From assembly GCF_028583425.1 (NCBI RefSeq), contig NC_072792.1, positions 13,009,676-13,073,675 of the forward strand: a stretch of 64,000 nucleotides of DNA, written 5' to 3'. The notes below the pieces were generated by a model, which did not search any database, was not told where the DNA came from, and worked only from the letters and a program-made list of their open reading frames with translations. Position numbers and translations under genes: made by a program. Shown one piece after another: positions 10,432-21,660 of this stretch. Numbering within the stretch: the first letter of the stretch is position 1; every line of letters starts with the position of its first letter. Origin of the DNA: Eublepharis macularius. Its lineage: Eukaryota > Chordata > Lepidosauria > Squamata > Eublepharidae.

Positions 10432-13400
10432 TCAATAGTTCTCAAACTGCCACAGTTCTCCTCCCACCTCCCATTTCTTCTCCAAATATTGTTTCAGCTT
10501 CTCCCAGTCTGTGTTAAACTGTCCTGGGTCCAGGTTTCTCAATTTTCTTGTCATTTTGTCCATTTCTGCCATATACAGCAATTTGTAGATCCAATCTTCA
10601 ATAGTTGGCACTTCTTGTACTTTCCATTTTTGCGCGTACAAAAGTCTAGCTGCTGCCGTCATGTAAAATATCAACGTCCTATGATGGGCTGGAATTCCCT
10701 CCATTCCCAAGTTTAGTAGCAGGAGTTCTGGGTTCTTATTAATTTGAAATTGTAAAATCTCACTCATTTCTCTTATTATTTCCCCCCAGTACTGCCTAGC
10801 TACCTCACACGTCCACCACATATGGTAGAGGGAGCCCTCATGCTTCCTGCATTTCCAGCATTTATTAGAAGTGTTCAAATTCCCTAGCGCAATCTTCTTT
10901 GGTGTCATGTACCAACGATAAATCATTTTGTAAATGTTCTCTTTAATGCTAGTGCATGTCGTTGTCTTCATTGTAGTCTTCCACAAGTATTCCCATGCCT
11001 CCATTGTTATTTCTTTATTGAAATTTATGGCCCATTTCACCATTTGTACTTTAACTATTTCATCCTCAGTATACCATTTCAGCAATACTTGGTATACCTT
11101 GGATATTCTTTTCTTGTCCTCTTTAAAAAGGGTCTGCTCTAGTTCCGAATTTTCTGTTCGTATACCTCCCTTTACAGAGTCCGAGTTATATAAATCTCTA
11201 ATCTGTCTATACTGGAACCAATCATAATAAGGTGATAGTTCCTCCTGAGTCTTTATTCTGAGTTTAGATTCTTCAGTTCTAGTTATTTCTTTATAAGTTA
11301 AGCATTGTTGCTCATTATCAACAGCTCTCGGATCTATCACCTCATATGGAACTACCCACAAAGGGGTTCCTTCTTGTAAATAAATTCTATACTTCTTCCA
11401 GATTATATATAAACTTCTCCGTATATAGTGATGCAGGAACATCGAGTTCGCCTTTACTTTATCATGCCATAAATATGCGTGCCATCCAAATATTTTTTTA
11501 TATCCCTCTAGGGCTAGTAATTTCTTATTCTTTAGCGTCATCCACTCTTTCAACCACACCAAGCAAATTGCGTCATGGTAAAGTCTTAGATTGGGCAGTT
11601 GCATTCCACCTCTTTCTTTTACATCTTGTAAAACTTTCATTTTCACTCGAGGCTTCTTGCCTGCCCATACAAAGTCTGATATTTTCCTCTGCCATTTCTC
11701 AAATTGCTTAGAGTCACTGATGATTGGTATTGTCTGTAGCAAAAACATTACTCTTGGTAACACATTCATCTTAACTGCTGCAATCCTTCCCAACCATGAC
11801 AAATTTAGTCTGTTCCATTTAATCAAATCTCTCTCTATCTGAGTCCATAGTTTTTCATAGTTGTTTTTAAATAAGTCTATATTCTTAGCAGTCAGTTCGA
11901 TTCCCAAATATTTCACCTTACTTGTTACTTCACAATCCGTTATTTCCGTTAACAATTGTTGTTTCTGCTTAGTCATATTTTTGCATAGTATCTTTGACTT
12001 CTTTTTATTAATATAAAAACCTGCCAAGTCTCCAAACTCCTCAATCTTATCTATCACTTTTGGCATGTTCTCCAATGGGTCTTCTACAATTACCATTATG
12101 TCATCCGCAAATGCTCTGACCTTGTATGAATAGTCCTTTATTTTAATTCCTCGAATTTCTTCATCTTGTCGTATTTGTATCATCAGGATCTCCAATACCA
12201 AAATGAACAGCAGTGGAGACAACGGGCAACCTTGTCTTGTTCCTTTACTTATAGTCAATTTCTTAGTCGCTTCATCATTCACCACAATTGCTGCAGTCTG
12301 GTCTCTGTAAATTTCCTTAATTGCTCTAATGAATCTTTCTCCCAATTGTAGCTTTTCCATAGTGGCAAACATAAAGTCCCAGTTTAAATTATCAAACGCC
12401 TTTTCAGCATCAACAAAGAAGAAACCAACCTCTTTGTCACAACGCTTATCATAATATTCAATAGCATTAATCACTGTCCTTAAATTGTCTCTGATTTGTC
12501 TGTCTGGCAAAAAGCCTGCTTGTTCCTCCTCAATGACTTCCGAAAGCCACCCCTTCAGTCTCTCCGCCAGTATCTTTGCAAAGATTTTATAATCGTTGTT
12601 AAGTAACGATATAGGTCTGTAGTTTTTCACATTAGTCAAGTCTTGGCCCTCTTTGGGGATCAATGATATATTCGCTTCATTCCAGGTATCTGGAATCCGT
12701 TGATCCTTTAAAACTCCATTGATCACCTCTTTTAGGAATGGTGCCAGTTCGTTAGCCATTACCTTATAAAATTTAGCTGTAAGTCCATCTGGCCCTGGCG
12801 CCTTTCCTAGATTTGCAGATTGTATTGCCTTGCTTAGTTCCTCATCCGTTACTTCACTGTTCAGTTTATTTCTCCAAGCTTCCGAAATTACTGGAAGTTT
12901 CATTTTCTCCAAATATAACGCTATTGACTCTTTATTTACCTCTTTCTTATTGTACAACTTAGCATAGAATTTGTAAAAGGCTCTACTAATGGTAGTCTGT
13001 TCCAGATACGTTTTATTATCTTCGCAAATTCTATTTATTATTTTCTTTTCCCTTCTCTTCTTCAGTTGTCATGCCAAATACTTCCCAGGTTTATTTGCAC
13101 CTTCAAACACTTTCTGATTCAATCTTTTAAGATTCCACTCCAATTCCTTATTATTCATTGCTGTTAACTGTTCTTGAAGTATTTTAATTTCCTGATATAA
13201 TTTCTTTTTCCCTGGTCTCTTTTTTAACTGTATTTCTTTGGCTTTTATTTTCTCCTCGATCTCTTGTCTCTTCTCCTCTTTCTTTTTTCTGGCTCTACCA
13301 TTTAAGTCCATTAGTATGCCCCTTATTACCGCCTTATAAGTGTCCCAAACTTTGTTGGTTGGTACTTCTTTATTCACGTTATATTGTATGAAGAACTTTG

Positions 13401-14193
13401 TCTCCCTTCTCAGCATCTCCATATTCTCTCCCTCCTGTAACAAATCCTCATTTATTCTCCATGTTTTCCTTTTTCTCCTTCCCCCTGATTTCCACATAAT
13501 TGGGTTGTGATCTGAGCCTACCATCGGCATTATTTCCACCTCCTTAGTCCATAACGCTAAGTCTTTTGAGGCCCAGATCATATCAATTCTTGATAGTGTA
13601 CAATGCCTTGCAGAGTAAAAAGTAAATTGTCTACTTTTAGGGTATTCTCTTCTCCATACATCTTCTAGAGTCTCCTGTTGTATCAAGTCAAAAAAGAGCT
13701 TTGGTAATAGTCCTCTTTTCTTTTGTGAAGTTGTTGTCTTTTTATCTAATTCCAAGTTTGTCACTCCATTGAAGTCTCCAGCAAGAATTATCTGGTCGTA
13801 TGAAAGATCATCTAGTTGCTTCCTCAAATCCTCAAAGAAGCTTTCCTTTGCACCGTTAGGTGCATAAACTCCGACTACCAACACTCTCTTTAAGTCCCAA
13901 GTACATTCCACTGCTATAAATCTGGCTTCCACATCTTTCATTACAAATTTTGGCTGTAGCTCCTCTTTTATGTACAACACCACTCCTCTTTTTTTCTTGT
14001 TGGAGGCCGCTACAAATTCTTTGCCCAATTTTCCTGATTTTAAATATTTTACATCCTGCTTTCTAATATGGGTCTCTTGCAAACAGACAATGTCACATTT
14101 TTGTTTTAATAGCCAGTGAAAAATATTTTTTCTCTTATTCAGTGAGTTTAGTCCATTTACGTTCCAAGATAAAACTTTACACTCCATACTCAT
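10432..14193 (-). pseudogene. L1 ORF2p (endonuclease-reverse transcriptase), one premature stop
   Basis: The frame starts at the ATG at 14193-14191 and spans 1253 codons plus the stop, typical for L1 ORF2. The N-terminal apurinic-type endonuclease shows SWNVNGLN (residues 9-16), QETH (E40), GDFNGV and SDHNP. The reverse transcriptase has TRQGCPLSPLLF and FADD (catalytic aspartates at about 697-698). The C-terminal knuckle C-W-K-C starts at about residue 1112 and continues H-M-W-W-T-C. A TGA at 13071-13069 (codon 375) interrupts the protein just after the endonuclease. The frame is otherwise open on both sides with no shift, so translation would give a lone 374-residue endonuclease fragment. 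The stop is consistent with CGA to TGA deamination (inference). The ORF normally nicks target DNA and primes reverse transcription of its own RNA in the nucleus. Confidence 0.92.
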
Positions 14194-14972
14194 AGTCTTG
14201 TTGGTAAGTCTTTTTCATTGTCCCTTATAAATCGCTCCATCTCTCGCTCAGATCTGATGCGCTTTTTGGCCCCTCCAAACTCAAAGGACACACCTTCTGG
14301 TAACTCCCATCTGTACCTGATTTTCATGTCCTTCAAGATCTGAATTAGCACTTTGTATTTTTTCCGATCTAATAACACTGACCTGGGTAATTCTTTCATT
14401 ATGATAATCGTCTTGCCATCAATCTCCAATGGATCTTGAAACTGTTTTGTCACAATCTTCTCTTTCATATTTCGTGTCGTAAACTGCACAATCACGTCTC
14501 TTGGTAATTTCCTCTGGGTTGCAATTCTCGAATTTACACGATATGCCACGTCTAGGATAGCCACAACTTCCTCCTCCTCCTTCCCCAGGTATTCAGCTAA
14601 CACCTCAGTCATCTGTTCTTGCGCTGACTTTCCTTCCACTTCTGGCAAGCCACGAAAACGTAACTGCTTCTCCATGTTTTTAGTTTCTGCAACTGACATT
14701 CTTCCCCTCATCAGTCTCATCTCTGTTTGTTGCGTATCTGCTAAGTTCTCCATCGCGTCTTCTACTGTTTTAACTCTCTGCTGCGTTCCTTGTAGTTCAC
14801 TTTGTATTGTTTCCATACCTTTTTTCACTTCTGACAGCTCCGATTTTACTGTCTGTGTAACCTCTTTAACCTCTTTAATCAGCTCCAATTTCGTGTCCTT
14901 AAGTTCTTTAATCACATCTAAAAGTTTTTTGTCCAGGTTTTCTATTGCCGACTGCCACTCTTTTTTTGACAT
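14190..14972 (-). CDS. L1 ORF1p (RNA-binding coiled-coil protein)
   Basis: An intact 260-residue protein starts at the ATG at 14972-14970. The first ~95 residues are heptad-rich (many Leu/Val with Lys/Glu), predicting the trimerising coiled coil. An RRM-like segment follows, beginning at about residue 104 with LRFRGLPE, the usual RNP2-type strand of vertebrate L1 ORF1p. Then comes a basic C-terminal domain (PRDVIVQFTTR..., KDMKIRYRWELPEGVSFEF). ORF1p coats L1 RNA to form the ribonucleoprotein used in retrotransposition. The stop overlaps the ORF2 start in ATGA, so ORF2 is probably reached by termination-reinitiation. Length is at the short end for the family. No frame damage is visible. Confidence 0.9.
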   Translation of the reverse strand: MSKKEWQSAIENLDKKLLDVIKELKDTKLELIKEVKEVTQTVKSELSEVKKGMETIQSELQGTQQRVKTVEDAMENLADTQQTEMRLMRGRMSVAETKNMEKQLRFRGLPEVEGKSAQEQMTEVLAEYLGKEEEEVVAILDVAYRVNSRIATQRKLPRDVIVQFTTRNMKEKIVTKQFQDPLEIDGKTIIIMKELPRSVLLDRKKYKVLIQILKDMKIRYRWELPEGVSFEFGGAKKRIRSEREMERFIRDNEKDLPTRL

Positions 14973-15886
14973 CGTGGGGCTTGCTTTGGCTCGCTCCCAC
15001 GAGTCCGCTCTCTTCCTTAACTCCGTGGCGTAAAATTTAATGTCTTTTTATTTCAAATGTCCCGGTCTTCTTGCAGAAATTAAATTTTAAAGAGTCCAAA
15101 ATGTCGGGCGTCTTTTCTCTATGGTTTCTCTATGATTTTGTAATCCAAGATGGCCTACTTCCTTTTCTGCTGAGGTCACGACCCTTCCCCTTTCAAAGAT
15201 GGCGATTCCCTTCTTCCTGCCCTCCAGCAAGGGCCGCTTCTCTCCAGCAACTCTATTGTTATTACGCACTTCCTGTCTCCCAACTTCCCACAGTAGGTCT
15301 CGCGATGGTGTCTTTTTCTCACAGCTCCATAACCGCAAGTATTCAAAACAATAGTCCAATTCCTTTAATAACTTCTTTAAACTGAGTCTCTTTTCAAATA
15401 CAACTCTTGCCGAGTCTTCCCCTCTTTATCGTTAGCCTGTTGCAGTTTGAAAATCTACTTTTATTCCTCTCTGCTTTTATCAATCTGTCCCGTAACAGAA
15501 GATAGTGATCTTTACCTTCTCATTCACTTTTCTCGGGTTGTAATCGCTGTTTCGATTTTAACTTCTCCTCTCCGTTTCTTCCCCCAATCGAAGCTTGGGT
15601 ATGTAGGTCTTATGCCAGCCGAATTGGCCCCAGAACTGCCGCAGAGATTGTAGCCGACCTGTCGCAGGGTGGGACCTCAAGGATCGGGAGGGGACCCGTT
15701 GTGCAGAGCCCCCCCTCGTCCGAGATCTAACACACCCTAGGGTCTTGAGCGTTCTTTGCCTGCTCTCCGCCTGAGAGCAGTCGGCCGCGGGCTGTTTTTC
15801 CCCCGCCGGCCGCTTAAAACGGCAGTCCGGTCAGCTCCGCAAATGGAGCTGCGTCAGACCTCCATGAATCCCAAACCGGAAGTCCA

Positions 15887-15948
15887 CGTATGCTACGGTA
15901 AAGTTGGTTAGTCTTAAAGGTGCTACTGGACTCTTTTCTATTTCTCTG
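15887..15948 (+). mobile_element. Short hammerhead-bearing repeat, right half
   Basis: This continues the repeat broken at 9717 by the L1. It shares TTGGTTAGTCTTAAAGGTGC and CTACTGGACTCTTTT with the copies at 56650-56828. The right flank CACTTG (15949-15954) repeats 9658-9663. The first 16 bases are also the L1 target-site duplication. Confidence 0.6.
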
Positions 15949-16000
15949 CACTTGAGCATCCTCATGTAAGAAGTCTCGCAAAGAGATACTCTGAGAATTT
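15949..16000. mobile_element. Fold-back element, right terminus
   Basis: The segment CACTTGAGCATCCTCATGTA continuing to TACTCTGAGA is the displaced right end of the fold-back element that begins near 9005. The equivalent, uninterrupted region is seen at about 57500-57545. Confidence 0.5.
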
Positions 16001-17050
16001 CACTCCATTCAGACTACTGAGGATTCAACCCATGCTTGAATACCTATGCCCAACATTGCACAGAGGAAATGTTTGTATGTGGAAGAGGGAGTTCAGTAAG
16101 ATTTCCCAGTGATCAGGAATTTGAGCTTATATTCAGGTTGCTATCCGGTTGTCTAAAGTGACTCTTATGGCGAGATCCACATGTACAAAGGACCCCTTAA
16201 GACAGAATGTTCTTAAGGCTTCAGTGGACATTTTGACAGGAATGAAGCGATTACCCAAAGAGGTGGTCTCCTTGTGAGATGGAGGGATTAGTGTACAAGG
16301 TGAAGCCGCGAGAGGGGGTAACTAAGTGAGATTTCTCCACCAGTGTATATGAAGATCGTTCCTCTAGAGAACTCTTAATAAAAACAAGAGGCTGTTCAAC
16401 AAGAATGTTTTTTTTTTAATTGGAGGAGGAGCAAAAGCAAACACAGAGGAAATCATGCACAACACACAGAGAGAATGAACTAGAAAACAGGGAGGAATAC
16501 AGAAAGGAGTGCAAGATGAGGTGATATTGACCAGTCTAGAAGATAGGGGACGTCTGTGAGGTAACAGCCTGAGTGACCAGGTGGCAGGAAAAGAGAGCTC
16601 AGACACGTGTCTGGGGGTGGGGGTGGGATCCAAGAACACGCACACATGGCTCTGGCCAAGGTCAGAGTAATTAGAGTGTGTAATGTACCCTGAGGCAGGA
16701 ATGGGTGCCTCTGCCCCAAAACAATAACTTAATGCTCGTCTTGGAGGTGAAACAATTAAATTGGGAAAGGCAGGCTAGCGCTTTCCTGGGAGGAACTAAA
16801 GGTGGGGGAAATGATTGCTGAGCTACGATGGCTGGAGACAGGTGAGGCTGATCAGATCCCTGAACAGCCCAGATTGGGAGAGTGGATAAAGGAAGATTGG
16901 CAGGGTACGGAGGTGATTAATTCAGGAACTCCTGGAAGACCCTTTGTCTGGGGTGTGGAGCTGATAGTCAGTCTTGCCTATGACTCACATTCCAGTGATT
17001 TTCCAACTCCTGGCCTGGGGCTGGCAACCATTTCTTCCTTGCCAGTCGGC
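16001..17050. other. Unrecognised sequence
   Basis: No repeat family or gene is recognised. Short frames near 16364-16720 on the minus strand and 16802-17119 on the plus strand have proline/serine-rich or mixed composition without a domain. Confidence 0.35.
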
Positions 17051-17058
17051 ATTCTGAG

Positions 17059-17960
17059 TAGACATGGGCATGGAACAACAACAACAACAAAACGAACCAC
17101 GGAACTGGACCGGTTATGAAACAGTTCGTGGTTCGTGGGGTTTAAATGCCCCTTTCTGGCCTTAACAGCGGCATGGGAAGGGGCATTTAACAGTTTAAAG
17201 GGTCCTTTCCTGTCTTGCAAGTGGCAGGGCCCTTTAAACTGCCCAAACCCCAGCCCCTCTACCTCTACCCCCCAGCCCCCCCCACACTTAACTTATCCTG
17301 CAGCGCAGTCCTTCCTCTCCTCACAGGCCGTTTTTTGCCTTTTCCATCACCCTGGGGGCCTGCAGGGCAACAGAAGAGGCCGAAAACAGCCTTCCTGCCC
17401 TTCAAATGGCTGCTGCGGCGACCATTTGATGGGCAGGGAAGCTGAAAACAGCTTCCTCCCCCTCAAATGGCTGCCACGGTGGCCGTTTGAGGGGCAGGGA
17501 AGCCAGAAACAGCCTCCCTGTCCCTCAAATAGCAGCAACCAATGGAAGGGCAGAAAGGCCATTTTCAGCCTCTTCCGTTGCCCTGCAGGCCCCCAGGGTG
17601 GCAGAAGAGGCAAAAAACAACCTTCCCACCCCTCTGAGGAAGGACGCTGCACTGCAGGATGAGGTAAGTGTGAGGCTGGGGCTGGGGGACTGGGGGGGTA
17701 GGGGTGTAGGGGGGGCTGGGGTTTGGGATCCTCCTTGCCACTTGCCAGCTGACAGTTTAAAGGGACCTTCTGCGGCAGGGCCCTTAAAGGGGCAGTTTAA
17801 ATGGCATTTCCCTGGGGAAATGGCTATTTAAACTGTCCCTGTAAACATGAGCCAACGAACCAGCATGGAAAGGCGCTTCCATGAACCCTGGTTCGCAAAC
17901 CCTGAACTCGCCTGGTTTGTAGGGTTTTTTGGGTTGTATTTAGGTTCGTACCCATCTCTT
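17059..17960. mobile_element. Non-autonomous hAT-like element, ~0.9 kb
   Basis: The left end is TAGACATGGGCATGGAAC and the right end is complementary (GTTCGTACCCATCTCTT). Both are followed inward by GGTTCG/CGAACC-type subterminal motifs (for example GTTCGTGGTTCGTGGG near 17125). The 8-bp flanks ATTCTGAG (17051-17058) and GTTCTGAA (17961-17968) match at six positions. The interior is partly fold-back (TTTAAAGGG and CCCTTTAAA blocks) and contains GC-rich repeats around 17340-17640. Open frames here are by-products of that repetition. No transposase is present. Length, TIR start (TAG...GGGC) and 8-bp target duplication point to hAT. Confidence 0.65.
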
Positions 17961-17968
17961 GTTCTGAA

Positions 17969-18531
17969 TTTAAAACACAGGGGGGAGGGCTTTTGATATA
18001 TTCATAAGCTTTTCTATTAGCACGAGGGTCAGGGTTGACTGCTAACACAATGGGTTGGATCCTGCCACATGAAAGAAGTTGTACTTAACACAGTTTCCAT
18101 TTGTGGAAGACCTACAGTAAGGCCAAGTGCTGATTTTTCATTTCTGATCATTTCCAAAGGCAAATGGCTACTTGATTGAAATATTACAGTCCAGTTTGGT
18201 AGTGTAATATAATCTGATCAAATAAGGTCATTGTTGGAAGAGGAAATTGCTGAAATATACTTTGTGCAAGCAGAAATGCAGGAACACAGTCAAGTTAACT
18301 CAGTGCAAGGGCTCCTTGCAATGACTTCCTTGTGTTTCTGCTGGCACACAAGCTCTTGCTCAAGACAAAGTGTGCCTCCCTGTGGCTGCTCAGCCCCCTT
18401 TCATTGTAACAACAGCATAATAAATGCCATGACATCCTCTCTCTACATGTCAGAGTCCTCATTTCTGTCTCCAGTAATGTGACCTAGAGTGGCAATACAT
18501 GGTGTGATATCACATCAGGCATTGTGTTTAC
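17969..18531. other. Unrecognised sequence
   Basis: AT-leaning DNA with no gene or repeat I can support. Confidence 0.35.
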
Positions 18532-18534
18532 TTA

Positions 18535-18652
18535 GAGCCAAGCTACAAGTGACGAATGACACTTGAACGGCAAGTGTATTCCTCCCTGTTCACTTGCCCT
18601 CCTCTCAATCCACTTGCCATTCAAGTGTCATTCGTCACTTGTAGCTTGGCCC
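18535..18652. mobile_element. 118-bp fold-back MITE, TSD TTA
   Basis: The ends are GAGCCAAGCTACAAGTGACG and the complement CGTCACTTGTAGCTTGGCCC. The interior is palindromic (CACTTGAACGGCAAGTG facing CACTTGCCATTCAAGTG). TTA is duplicated at 18532-18534 and 18653-18655. TTA/TAA duplications are the usual PIF/Harbinger target, so I favour that superfamily. The same unit recurs at 54957-55074 and five times in the 23293-24182 array. Confidence 0.85.
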
Positions 18653-18655
18653 TTA

Positions 18656-19240
18656 GAGCTTACATTGTTAACAGGGGTGATCATGACATTCTGTCAGGGT
18701 AGATTTTCCAGAGGAGTAATCCATACTTTTTGGTGCCCCCCTCCCAGCGTTGATGTAGACCATAAAAATATAGAAAATACTTTCTTTAAGCCCTGCTGGT
18801 GGTTACATCTGGGACCTCAAAGCATTTGTGACTTTCAAAAAACTGAGATTAGGAAGAAATCCATATGAAATTACTCCTTCATGTGCCAAAAAAAGTTTAT
18901 TTTTTTTAAAAAAGCAAAGGATTACTTTTGATAGATTTTCTATAATTTTTGTTTCTATAGTGGCATATATTTGTACACGGAACACGAAAGACATGTAAAA
19001 ACTTGTCCAAAATTAAATCTTTGCATGTGGGTGTAAAATTTATGGGCTGGAGAAATTGGCAATCTTCCTCGTTTTTGCCTTTTCACTGCAGACCCCTCCC
19101 CCCACTTCATTCTTCAGGGGCCCCTGTCCCCCCAAGAGCAATATTTTGTGGAGAGAAGTGGGGTGCAGTAGGAAGAGGAAGCAAGAAAGTTCCATTCCGA
19201 CACGGGAAAATTTAGTCTTGATCCAACTCAACTTTTTTTC
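18656..19240. other. Unrecognised sequence
   Basis: No gene or nameable repeat. A possible purine/pyrimidine-rich stretch lies near 18880-18930. Confidence 0.3.
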
Positions 19241-19790
19241 AGTTAGGGGCTAGTTGTCACCGAGGGGCTACGTCGAACTGCGTTGCGGCTCAATAAACAC
19301 ACCAGACACTTGCGTGGGTTATAAAATGGCCACAACTTTATTGATTACAGCTATATGGAGCATTGGCCTAGCATCTGGGCTGGATCCCCGTTGGCATCGT
19401 AGGCCTCGCTGCCAAACCGATGCATCACCCGCCAGCCTCCCGCTGGCGCCTTGGCACATGCTGTTCCGTCGCTGGCTCTGCCTGGCGACCCTTGCCTCCA
19501 AATCCGTCGGGGTGAGCAGCTCGCAGGCCCGCTCACCCTGTTGGGATCCAGCCCAATGCCCTAAAAAACTGCCAACCCATAATGTTGTGACAGAGACCCC
19601 TTGATAGCTCTGAAAATGCGGAGGGTGGGAGGGTGAATCTTGCTGCTGCAGATGCTCGGACAACAATGGCGATGACCACGCAGCTGGACCTTCGCGGGAT
19701 GGATGCTCCGCCTCTACTCTTCTCCCCGCCTCCACTCCGTCCGGCCCCGGGTGCCAACTCCGCTCGCTGGTGAGTCAGCAGCTGTTTTTT
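19241..19790 (-). mobile_element. Possible DIRS-like or LTR terminal region
   Basis: Read on the minus strand, the sequence from about 19350 to 19250 carries AATAAAGTTGTGGCCATTTT, then TTTATTGAGCCGC. This resembles the 3' end of DIRS-type elements in vertebrates. The neighbouring GC-rich stretch to about 19790 has no coding domain. A DIRS assignment is supported indirectly by an SGNH-hydrolase relic of that class elsewhere in the window (30600-31090). I could not define the ends. Confidence 0.35.
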
Positions 19791-20105
19791 ACAAAAATCT
19801 TTTTCTTACTTAATTTGTTCCTAGATTTCGGCACTCCTGGCCACAGCCTAGCTGCCGAGTCGGGTGATGCCCATTGCCTCCCTGCAGAGTTGGAGCATTC
19901 CCAGGCATCTGGGTAGCTGATCAGGGGCAGAGCCAAGCGCCTTATAAAGCAGTTCTGCCCACCCACTTGTCCATTGCTCGGCTTGCTCGGCCCACCCACC
20001 TCACCCTGTTGTAGTGCAGGATTAGCCAGCTGCTGTTCCCAGAGCCAGGTAGGATTTTTTTTCCCCCTTCCCCACATTGGCACAGAGGGGAGGAGGTTTT
20101 TTGCC
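19791..20105 (+). mobile_element. Possible promoter/5' region of an LTR- or DIRS-like relic
   Basis: A TATA-like CCTTATAAAGCAG at about 19939-19951 is followed about 100 bases on by a possible splice donor (CCAG-GTAGGA near 20048). Further on a pyrimidine-rich tract ends in TGCAG at 20120. A composite insertion splits the relic immediately after this point. The element identity is uncertain. Confidence 0.3.
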
Positions 20106-20120
20106 TACTTTGTACTGCAG

Positions 20121-20783
20121 AAACAAAGCAGGGAAACCCCGGGTAGTCAAAGGCTACGAGAAACAATACCGGGAATATACAGTCAAAGAAATTTTTGATT
20201 TATTGTCGAAGGCTTTCACGGCCGGAGAACGATGGTTGTTGTGGGTTTTCCGGGCTGTATTGCCGTGGTCTTGGCTTTTTCTTGTGTCCCTGCAGCGTAG
20301 GAGAAAGGTTAAAGAACAGAGTAGATGTGCTTTCTTGTTCCGAAGTGTTTCCAATCTCCGTGTCTGTTGGAATGTTTCCTCCCCGTAGAGGTGCCAAGAC
20401 CACGGCAATACAGCCCGGAAAACCCACAACAACCAAATTTTTGATTTTTATAACAATATATTGGTGCAAAGTGTGCAAAAATGCAAAGTGTCAACAATAA
20501 ATACAATTTCATACAATTAATAAATATATAATAAATACAAGGAAACAATTATACAAAGTAACAGTTGTTTGTCCGTGTTTTTGTAATGTTCATAGAGAAA
20601 CGTCTGGGTGAGAGCTGCAGTTGAGCCTTCTTAGGAATGTAGGCAGAAAGTCCCACAGGGAAGGGTGACCACAATCCAGATCAAATGAAAATATTTATGT
20701 GCCTTGTATTTATTATATATTTATTACTTGTATGAAATTGTATTTATTGTTGACACTTTGCATTTTTGCACACTTTGCACCAA
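20121..20783 (-). mobile_element. Composite insertion with a 15-bp TSD and inverted arms
   Basis: The 15-bp duplication TACTTTGTACTGCAG occurs at 20106-20120 and 20784-20798. Inside, two arms of about 85 bp are inverted copies: 20455-20543 and 20699-20783, sharing TTGGTGCAAAGTGTGCAAAA and its complement. The layout, with one end repeated in inverse orientation within the element, resembles Penelope-like insertions. I recognise no coding sequence. A smaller PLE-derived unit (20202-20434) is nested inside it with its own duplication. Confidence 0.6.
20202..20434. mobile_element. Miniature PLE-derived element, 233 bp, nested
   Basis: The left end matches the PLE terminus at 34300 (ATTGTCGAAGGCTTTCACGG, then CGGGCTGTATTGCCGTGGTC). 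The right end is the inverted copy of the same terminus (GACCACGGCAATACAGCCCG). A perfect 13-bp duplication, AAATTTTTGATTT, flanks it (20189-20201 and 20435-20447). The middle ~110 bp is not shared with the other PLE copies in this window and may come from another part of the element. Confidence 0.8.
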
Positions 20784-20798
20784 TACTTTGTACTGCAG

Positions 20799-21660
20799 GC
20801 AGAGGTTTGAGGTAATTGGCTGTGGTGGTGCCATGTTAGCATGGTCACTGGCAGGATAGAATTTGGGAATAGGGAGCAGGCTCGTGAGCACCCATTGGCA
20901 CTTCCCCATTGATGGGGAATCGGGGTCTTCCAGGAGCGGATGGCATGCTTGTGATGGGTACCACCACCTGGGCAGACTGCCTGCGGGGATCCCCACGTAC
21001 AAGTCATTCCCTCATGCTATATCGCTGAGGGTTTAGGAACTTGAAGGGGACAATGATTTTGTCTCACCAGCCAGGTCCCAGCCATTCAATGGATGGCCCC
21101 CACCTGAGACAGCAGGGCTCGACCAGACAGGTCAAGGCAGAGGTCCAGGGGGTGACCCCAGGGCTTGACCTGTACCGCTAGTTGGCCTTTGCCATGTTTA
21201 CGGTTGGTGTCATGTTCATTAAATGGCCTTGTGTCCATCTCTTCATTCTGCCTAAGGTGGTAATAAAGAAGCTCACAAAATATGCTCTTCTGTGTTATAG
21301 GGCGAAAAGAAAATCAGCTCTTGGCTTCGTCCAAAAATTCGTGTTGCCAGTTTTCTCTCTCTCAAATAAAGATTCGTTTAGAAGAGGCTTCTCTCATTTT
21401 GTTGTTATTAGAGTATTCATCTTTGCAGGGTGTTGCCGTTGCAGAATGTTGTTGCACAGTGTTGCAGGTTGCTTGTGCAGGGTGTTGCTAGTGCTTACTA
21501 AGTGCCCTGAAATTTCATTGCAAGCGGGCCCACAAACCCCCAGGGACAGCATATCAGCCAAGTGCACCGCTGTGGTGAGTGTGGGGAATTGGCAGGAATC
21601 ACCGCCCTCTCGTCCATAATTAGGAATTCCATTCTGTTGGAAGAGGGATGACATCGCTGA
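20799..21660 (+). other. Right part of an unidentified relic element
   Basis: This continues the relic interrupted at 20120. It has several AATAAA motifs (near 21261 and 21365) and a GTTGC-rich imperfect minisatellite around 21420-21490. Short frames show no known domain. Confidence 0.3.

Larger units (their letters stand above)
9718..15886 (-). mobile_element. Near-full-length L1 retrotransposon, 6.17 kb
   Basis: This is a complete L1 layout on the minus strand. In order it has a GC- and CpG-rich 5' UTR (15886 down to 14973), ORF1 (14972-14190), ORF2 (14193-10432), a 3' UTR and an A tail (the T run at 9718-9730). A 16-bp target-site duplication with one mismatch brackets it: CGTATGCTACAGTAAA at 9702-9717 and CGTATGCTACGGTAAA at 15887-15902. 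ORF1 and ORF2 overlap by ATGA. The only obvious lesion is one in-frame TGA inside ORF2. The age looks low: open frames of 260 and 878 codons survive, and the TSDs differ at one position. Confidence 0.93.

Noticed and set aside
10432..12957. A free-standing 841-residue reverse transcriptase gene starting near 12957
   Set aside because: The apparent start there is a TTG codon inside L1 ORF2. The frame is continuous with the endonuclease upstream apart from one TGA at 13069-13071, so it is one interrupted ORF2.
17135..17831. Proline-rich genes on both strands
   Set aside because: They are readings of GC-rich inverted repeats inside a non-autonomous hAT-like element.
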